Source: Didymodactylos carnosus (Eukaryota > Rotifera > Eurotatoria > Philodinida > Philodinidae). Taken from it: DNA of 35,254 nt. The stretch is from NCBI GenBank assembly GCA_905250885.1, contig CAJNOQ010001148.1:1-35254 (forward strand), in the 5' to 3' direction. The translations under genes and the position numbers were made by a program. The notes below the pieces were generated by a model that was not told the DNA's origin, did no database searches, and worked only from the letters and a program-made list of their open reading frames with translations. Shown here one piece after another: positions 30,901 through 35,254 of this stretch; the stretch's first letter is position 1, and each line of letters opens with the position of its first letter.

Positions 30901-33321
30901 TAGTTTGTTGGACTCTGTTTTATAACAACATCAAATTCTGAGGTGTTCTGGTCCATTTGACCACATTTAAGTTTCTTTTTCGGAGTAGTGTTACGTAAAA
31001 AATGAGAAATTTGAAACTGAGATGAGTTAGTTATACGTCATTCGATTGGGAATTTTACGCTGATTCCGACTTTATATGAATTAATAAATTTTGTAGCGCC
31101 TCCGGGGAAACATTAAGAAAATTCGAGAAAATCTTTACAATATTCTAAAACAAACTGCAGCATTATCTCAGTAAAATCATGAAAAAGTTTAATTTTAATT
31201 CGATAGACGTGTAGCCCGTTGCCTACTCTACAATTCTACGCAAACCATGTGACTCCCGCTCTTATCGCTAATTGTCAGAAACAGTTTCCGTGCATGTTTT
31301 TCCCAGAATACATTTGGGACAACCTAAGAGGCATGTAAATTATACATCGCTACATAAACAATACATTTATGATATTTTCAATCGTCTAGTATCGCATCTG
31401 CAGTCTGATGTAACGTATCTGTTCCACCATCTGTTTTGGATGCTTTTGGTATTAGTTGTAACACTTCAGCGTCTCTTTCTTTTTACTGATTTTGATGGAA
31501 AATGTTCTAAAATTTTTTAACGGCTATGTGCTAGGGACTGCATGTATCTGGCTCTTTCTATCTGTATTGCTGTGAAAATAGAGATTGTAGATGGAAAGTA
31601 GTGATCGATAGCTGTGTTTGGTAGCGGAACCCGTACTTTTTGCGTAGAATCATATAGTAGATAAGTGGGTGCGACTCATTTTGATAAAATTTAATTCTGA
31701 TCGTGTCTTTACTGAGTTTTGATGAAATTATTATCTGATATTTTTCGAAGATTTTCGAGTTTTTCTTAATTTGTTTGGTTGCTGTGTGTCAAAATCAAAA
31801 AATTTAATCATATTCGGAATAAGCGTGAAATTTTGCATCGACTGATATATAATTTGAGCTGATTTGAGGAAACACCATTGTTCGTGGAAAAACTGTATTT
31901 TATTAAAATTCTGTCACGGCGTTACCCAAATTTCCTCAACAATGAATTTTTTCACAATAAAAGTTAGTAGATTAGATAGCCCGTCAAAAGTTGTCTATAA
32001 GCCATCACTTTGTTAGCAGAAATATACTAAATAACTTGAATAAAAATTTAAAAAAGTTCTTTTGGTAACGGCGTGACATCATAAATTATCAACTATTGTT
32101 TCAATTACCATCAGAAAAGGAAGAATGGAAAAAAAAATTTTCAACGGCTAAAATAAACTTTAGATATGATAGTATATTGAGCAATAAAGAAAATGACTTC
32201 GAGTGACTTGGCAGTGCCTAAGGTTTACAAAAGTAGCTCGCTGAAGACGCTTTGTACGCGATGTCTGCAAACGATTATTGAATGTCTTATAACCTCGAAC
32301 CTTTAGTCTATAGGGGACTAAAAAATATGTTTGCATATACTATCGACTACGCTTTACAAAATGGCATAAGCCGTTTTGTCAGAATCTAGTTTTAAATCTT
32401 GATCATTGAAGTGTCGCGTTTCGTTTCCAAGCCATATAGTGGGTTCTCACTTTTTCTAAGAGCTTAGTCGAGCTCAAACTTTTCATAAATCTATTTTGCT
32501 ACCTGAGATATCCCTACATTATTAGCATATTCATATCGATTTTGCTCCTGGATTTCACAATGGTTTTTATAAACAAAAATTCACATAAAATTCGTTTTTC
32601 TCGGTACATGCCGGTGAAATGAGGCATTTTTTTTCATAAATATAAATAGCATATCTGGAATCAGCGCACAAAACTGTATCGAATGATGTATAATACAAAC
32701 AATTTAGCATGAAAGAGTTTTAAAGTCAAATGAATGTCTCTCCCATCGAATTTTGATAGAAAAACGTGTTTTCAGAGTCGCTTCCTTTTCATTGTGATAG
32801 ACATGTAAGAAGTCAAATTAGATTAAAATGATGGTTGTTACCATGCGATTACTACATACAGTATGTGCTTGAGTGCTACTGAGAAATTACCTAGAGGGGA
32901 AAAGTATTCTAAATTCAATTTCGAACATAAATACGATGATGTCGTTTTATATTATTTTGTAGGTAGTATTGATCCATATTGTGAAATAACCGTTGGTAAT
33001 TTAACATTAAAAACACGATTTGTTAAACGAAGTATCCAACCAAAATGGAATACACCGATGCAATTTATGTTAACAGATTTTGATATGGATATTATTCATA
33101 TTTCAATTTATGATCATGAATTTTTTTCACCACCCGAATGTTTGGGTTCAACGTCATTATTACTAAGTGATTTATTACTAGAATCGGGTAATGATCCTCG
33201 TTCATCAAAAATGTTAGAACAAGCATCAGTTCCATTTACACAAACAGTATATTTAAATAGTGGGTGTTCAATAATAATTAAATATTATATTCAACTTTTA
33301 TCGTCTCCTTCGGCATCCTAA
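15964..33321 (+). CDS. ITSN: Intersectin: EH-EH-coiled coil-SH3x5-DH-PH-C2 endocytic scaffold
   Basis: A multidomain scaffold of clathrin endocytosis with a C-terminal Rho-family exchange module. Thirty-five exons join in frame to 1,852 residues: 15964-15970, 16028-16111, 16255-16318, 16389-16467, 16532-16769, 17253-17283, 17357-17545, 17606-18054, 18125-18276, 18840-19130, 19199-19286, 19535-19671, 19735-19802, 19864-19898, 19970-20347, 20528-20722, 20779-20861, 21990-22090, 22152-22209, 22280-22417, 22493-22566, 22621-22706, 22846-22923, 23379-23548, 23621-23752, 23818-23910, 23968-24007, 24067-24172, 24237-24304, 26852-27888, 27975-28112, 28178-28299, 28378-28472, 28530-28625, 32963-33321. 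Domains by residue: EH1 about 3-78, EH2 185-265 (calcium loop DYDKDGKLTSDE), coiled coil 345-625, four DPF and one DPW AP-2-type motifs 640-830, SH3 A-E about 830-1237, DH 1240-1560, PH to 1700, C2 to the end. The DH carries a Ser-rich insert of about 90 residues. All exon phases agree. Confidence 0.93.
17014..17252 (+). other. Unique part of intersectin intron 5
   Basis: The first sequence to the right of the duplication. It is the original 3' part of the intron between exons 5 and 6, ending in TTTTCTAG before exon 6. No other feature was recognised. Confidence 0.6.
18261..18780 (+). repeat. Two 260-bp tandem units duplicating an exon end and its splice donor
   Basis: Unit 18261-18520 and unit 18521-18780 are direct neighbours and differ at a modest number of positions. 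Unit 1 begins within exon 9 of intersectin and includes its last 16 coding bases and the GTAGGT donor. Unit 2 carries a diverged copy of those bases (AATTGAACAACATGAA) followed by GTAAAT, now inside the intron. Being visibly diverged, this duplication is older than the 4,215-bp one. The units also contain the ACAGAAGATCGCG...CTACCGAGTCATATCC block that recurs near 29.8 kb. Confidence 0.88.
20862..21989 (+). other. 1.1-kb intron splitting the SH3A domain
   Basis: Lies between the exon ending DDEIW and the exon starting VDPAMQQ, both in the first SH3 domain. At 1,128 bases it is far longer than the 50-80-base introns around it. It contains the candidate microexon at 20976-20993 and two GCATG motifs further down (21673-21677 and 21806-21810). 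No mobile element was recognised. Confidence 0.7.
20976..20993 (+). other. Candidate 18-nt microexon in SH3A
   Basis: AAAGCCAAGGCAAGTTTA is preceded by a pyrimidine/T-rich stretch ending TTTTAG and followed by the donor-like GTATAT. It is 18 bases long, so it keeps the frame, and the flanking exons meet at phase 0. It would add Lys-Ala-Lys-Ala-Ser-Leu between DDEIW and VDP in the SH3A loop region. Vertebrate ITSN1 has a neuron-specific 15-nt microexon that lengthens SH3A. Correspondence is inference; no transcript evidence is available here. Confidence 0.35.
26002..26040. repeat. Microsatellites (TTG)n and (TG)n
   Basis: A run of about six TTG units (26005-26023) followed by about seven TG units (26026-26040), within the large intron. 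Confidence 0.9.
26259..26390 (+). other. Candidate cassette or alternative first exon of intersectin
   Basis: A 132-base block open throughout in the intersectin frame, preceded by ATTTTTAG and followed by a perfect GTAAGT donor. It enters and leaves in phase 1, exactly matching exon 29 (ends phase 1) and exon 30 (starts phase 1). As an internal exon it would add 44 residues. An ATG lies five bases after the acceptor, so it could instead be a first exon (MFKKIFSYICCFP start) of a short DH-PH-C2 form. Two adjacent cysteines after a basic, hydrophobic start could be lipid-modified; that is speculation. Confidence 0.45.
28704..28757. repeat. Hairpin with 20-bp arms
   Basis: Left arm 28704-28723 (CACTAGGGTTACACTACGCA) pairs with right arm 28738-28757 at 19 of 20 positions around a 14-base loop. 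The GC-containing arms stand out in this AT-rich intron. It may be a small palindromic element or the end of the neighbouring retroelement insertion; the sequence does not decide. Confidence 0.85.
28825..29427 (+). mobile_element. Penelope-like element reverse transcriptase remnant
   Basis: A 200-codon open frame whose middle reads SIYDTTIFRKNTFTGL, then MKWDSYVPISYKRSVI, HRAINICS, LHEELNIIRKI and NGYPSSFIE. This spacing matches the region after the catalytic palm in Penelope-like reverse transcriptases, where a YRKPTFTGL block is followed by a SYK-HRA-ICS stretch and N-x-(Y/F)-P. The catalytic palm with its Asp-Asp motif is not present upstream and no GIY-YIG endonuclease was seen downstream, so this is a truncated, inactive piece. 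Penelope-like elements, including the Athena group, are known from bdelloid rotifers. It lies in the same orientation as intersectin, wholly inside an intron. Confidence 0.65.
29799..29859 (+). repeat. Third copy of the intron-9 repeat core
   Basis: Contains GACAGAAGATCGCGTTT and GCTACCGAGTCATATCC, separated by a diverged spacer of about 16 bases. The same two blocks occur in the same order near 18309-18356 and 18569-18616. The shared part begins at GCATG and ends at CATGC, so its ends are weakly inverted. Confidence 0.75.
30439..32078. repeat. Cluster of six GGTAACGSCGTGACA motifs
   Basis: Copies at 30439-30453, 30607-30621, 30793-30807 (two mismatches), 30813-30827 (one mismatch), 31912-31926 (minus strand) and 32064-32078. 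A 15-mer with two CpGs repeated six times in AT-rich intron sequence is far from chance. The first three are spaced about 170-187 bases apart. They flank the inverted repeat at 31037-31850 on both sides, suggesting subterminal repeats of one decayed element. Confidence 0.8.
31037..31850. repeat. Long degenerate inverted repeat
   Basis: The left arm (about 31037-31245) matches the reverse complement of the right arm (about 31638-31850) in colinear blocks. These include TTTTACGCTGATTCCGA against TTTCACGCTTATTCCGA, ATTAAGAAAA plus a CGAGAAAATCTT-like block, a CTCAGTAAA block and ATTCTACGCAAA. Gaps and substitutions are frequent. About 390 bases lie between the arms, with no convincing gene. It looks like an old foldback-type or long-terminal-inverted-repeat element. 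Confidence 0.65.
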
Positions 33322-34083
33322 ACGCTAGTCTTTCTTATAAAAATAACCATTCCTTGACTGACAATATTTTGTAAATAATTTTGTTTTTTTAAAATTTACA
33401 TGCGTTCTGAGGACTATATCATTATTTTTTTGTCTGACCTACGCACCGAGCGCATTTTTTTTTATTTCTCAGTATTTGTGCAATTAATCTTTTGTTTCAT
33501 ATTTTTGTCATATTTTTGTAAGTGTTATCGTTTCTATAATTAACAGTGACTATTGTCCGTTTTTTTTTTTGTATAATTCATCAAGAGCGACTCATTCCAC
33601 TATTTTCGGTTCATCTTGTGTGATAGACGATTATGTTCGTCTGTGATAATATGGATGAAAATGTCGTAATGAGAAAGCCAAAACCGGTGATTTAATTCTC
33701 TCACTTTTGCCGAAAGGAGGAGGATAATCACGGAAGATAAGTTTGAGCACACTTCTCTTGTCCATTGTTCTCTTATAATGAGAGCCAGTTTTTACTTGTA
33801 TTGCTGCACTTTTTAAAAATATCTTTGTGTTGTTACTGTCATACACGTTCAATCTAGAAATAGAAATAATAATAATAATAGAAAGAAGAAGCGATTCGAA
33901 ATAGCATTGTTAATGTATAATGAGATAAAGTATTATAAAGAAAGATGTTCAAAAGCTAAAAGATTGACACATTTTACTATGCCGTATAATATCATGTTCT
34001 GTTGACGTTCTTTTTATACGTGCTGATGCCTTTGGTATAAGCTTTATTTCAGTCATACTTTTGCTCTCAGCAGAACAAGAACA
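33322..34083. other. Spacer between two convergent genes
   Basis: Holds the 3' flank of intersectin and, from the other side, that of the minus-strand DUF1647-type gene. A short AATAAT run lies near 33865-33880. No other gene was recognised; a 73-codon minus-strand frame (33631-33852) has no family signal. Confidence 0.5.
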
Positions 34084-35254
34084 CTAGAAAGATTTCCAAA
34101 TTAATGATGTAAAACTGAGTATTTTCTCGAAGAATGTTTTTCGTTTGGGAAAATATCGTTCTGGTTTCGATCTTTGAGTATGTACTATGGAATCTTGAAT
34201 TGATGTGTACATGTCGTACGGTGCTGGGTCGTTCTTTCCAAACATCCGTTCACCCTGTTGAAAGAAAAACGTTAGAATTATTCCCATTGCACTTTGATCA
34301 TAACGATGCCGAATCGCAGTATCGAACATTTGAAATTTGTCACATTTTGTTGTTAATTCTTGTGACACTATTAATTCTGGTGGCATTAAACATGTTAAAT
34401 CTAAGCTACATGTAATCCACGCTTTCATAATCAGTCGTGATAGAAAATTATCCTGAATAAATAAAAAATTCGCTTCACACATGTAAACATTGTCGAATGT
34501 TGAAGAAGACTCATTAAACCATAAAAACATGTTGCTAAGTGTAAAACATGGTAAATAATGACCGGGTAATTCACGACATGCAAATCCTCGAAAATTATTA
34601 TCAATTAGTAATCGATCAAAATTATTCGTCAAATAACGAATAGATGTATCACCATAAATAATCGAACCAAATTGTTTTAGAGCATCCTTAAAAAATCGAA
34701 TTCATTTGTAATTTGTATTTTTACTTTCAGAGATAAACTTTACTTGCACAACCAAAGACTTCCAGGTGTAAGTGGATTTTAAAGTAATATGTGGAGCGAT
34801 TTTTGCAATATTTTTAAACGGAAACTGTTTTATAATACATTTGACACAGTTCTCGTGTATCTAGAAGCGAATTATCAGTCTGATAGAGTTTATAGTCAAA
34901 CAGTTTCTTACCATGTCCACTTGTTCATCGGTTAAACCGAGATCATAGATAATAACCTGATAGTTACTCAAATATCGATGTATTGTTCGGAATGAACCTT
35001 GAAAGTGACCAAAAAAGAATGAATCTGTTGCCGTAACAATAACAGGTCTGCGATACTTGAATGTTAAAAAAAGTCAGGTTTGACACGGCCTTATTGATAT
35101 TCATTTCTTTCTTACCGTTGCTAAATCCCATTGTATTTTATAATGTTTAAAACCATCTGACAAGTACATTGATACTTGTTCCAGATATGTTAATAGTCTT
35201 GGACGAATATCGACATGACCATTATCCGATACGCTGATATATTTATTGAACAAA
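34084..35254 (-). CDS. DUF1647-type protein, glycosyltransferase-like (N-terminus off the window)
   Basis: Four exons on the minus strand join in frame: 35254-35116 (partial), 35055-34912, 34860-34744 and 34686-34084, giving at least 333 residues. Visible landmarks are PVIVTATDS followed by IIYDLGLTDEQ, a nucleotide-sugar-fold-like start typical of DUF1647. Then come STYTWKSLVVQDALK, FGSIIYGDTSIRY, ACRELPGHYLP and, near the C-terminus, MKAWITCSLDLTCLMPP and RHRYDQSAMGIIL. Such proteins are widespread in nematodes and other protostomes and are thought to act as Golgi glycosyltransferases, but no reaction is established. The N-terminus, with any membrane anchor, is missing. Introns of 56-60 bases match the other genes. 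Family assignment is from remembered motifs. Confidence 0.75.

Larger units (their letters stand above)
28626..32962 (+). other. 4.3-kb intron within the C2 domain, filled with mobile-element debris
   Basis: Separates the exon ending KTLNRH from the last exon, which starts SIDPYCEI; both belong to the C2 domain. It is the longest intron in the window. It contains a hairpin, a Penelope-like reverse transcriptase remnant, a third copy of a repeat from intron 9, a cluster of 15-base motifs and a long inverted repeat, each listed separately. Nothing was recognised in 32100-32960. Confidence 0.8.

Noticed and set aside
31272-31520. 82-codon open frame between the arms of the inverted repeat
   Set aside because: No family signal; it lies in decayed repeat sequence and has no transposase-like residues.
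1-35254. tRNA genes, rRNA, CRISPR arrays and bacterial-type operons
   Set aside because: No tRNA A/B-box pair, rRNA segment or spaced repeat array was seen; gene structure is eukaryotic throughout.

Overview
This window is animal nuclear DNA. The genes are split by many short GT-AG introns (mostly about 50-80 bases) in AT-rich sequence, and the gene set (innexin, a full-length intersectin, RAB28, ribosomal protein eL41) is metazoan. Innexins together with a DUF1647-type protein point to a protostome. Acceptor-like AG dinucleotides lie only 4-8 bases upstream of several start codons, which suggests spliced-leader trans-splicing. With the short introns and a Penelope-like retroelement remnant, my best guess is a bdelloid rotifer. 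That assignment is inference.

Layout. Bases 1-3662 hold no gene but carry transposon debris: one end of a hAT-like element at the window edge, a complete non-autonomous hAT-like element (228-1250) with an 8-bp target duplication, and a 194-bp foldback (2520-2713). A seven-exon RAB28 GTPase (3663-4813) converges on a tiny two-exon ribosomal protein eL41 gene (RPL41, minus strand, 5459-5601). Next comes a gene-poor stretch with a second hAT-like element (6533-6944).

The centre is a 4,215-bp direct tandem duplication (8584-12798 and 12799-17013). I saw no difference between the two units. Each holds a whole six-exon innexin gene plus the first five exons of intersectin. The second unit runs on into the rest of intersectin (15964-33321, 35 exons, predicted 1,852 residues: EH-EH-coiled coil-DPF/DPW-five SH3-DH-PH-C2). 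The first unit leaves an orphan intersectin 5' end. Splice phases are such that a read-through transcript could make an intersectin with a doubled EH1 domain, or place innexin copy 2 inside an intersectin intron.

The intersectin introns hold further structure: a 260-bp tandem repeat that copied an exon end with its splice donor, a candidate 18-nt microexon inside SH3A, a candidate cassette or alternative first exon before the DH domain, and a 4.3-kb intron. That large intron carries a Penelope-like reverse transcriptase remnant, a 20-bp-stem hairpin, a long degenerate inverted repeat and six copies of a 15-base CpG-containing motif. The window ends in a minus-strand DUF1647-type gene (34084 to the edge), partial at its N-terminus.

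How the genes relate: intersectin is an endocytic scaffold and Cdc42-type exchange factor, RAB28 a prenylated membrane-traffic GTPase, innexin a gap-junction channel and eL41 a ribosomal protein. They are neighbours and not a pathway. Apart from the duplication, nothing suggests a functional cluster.
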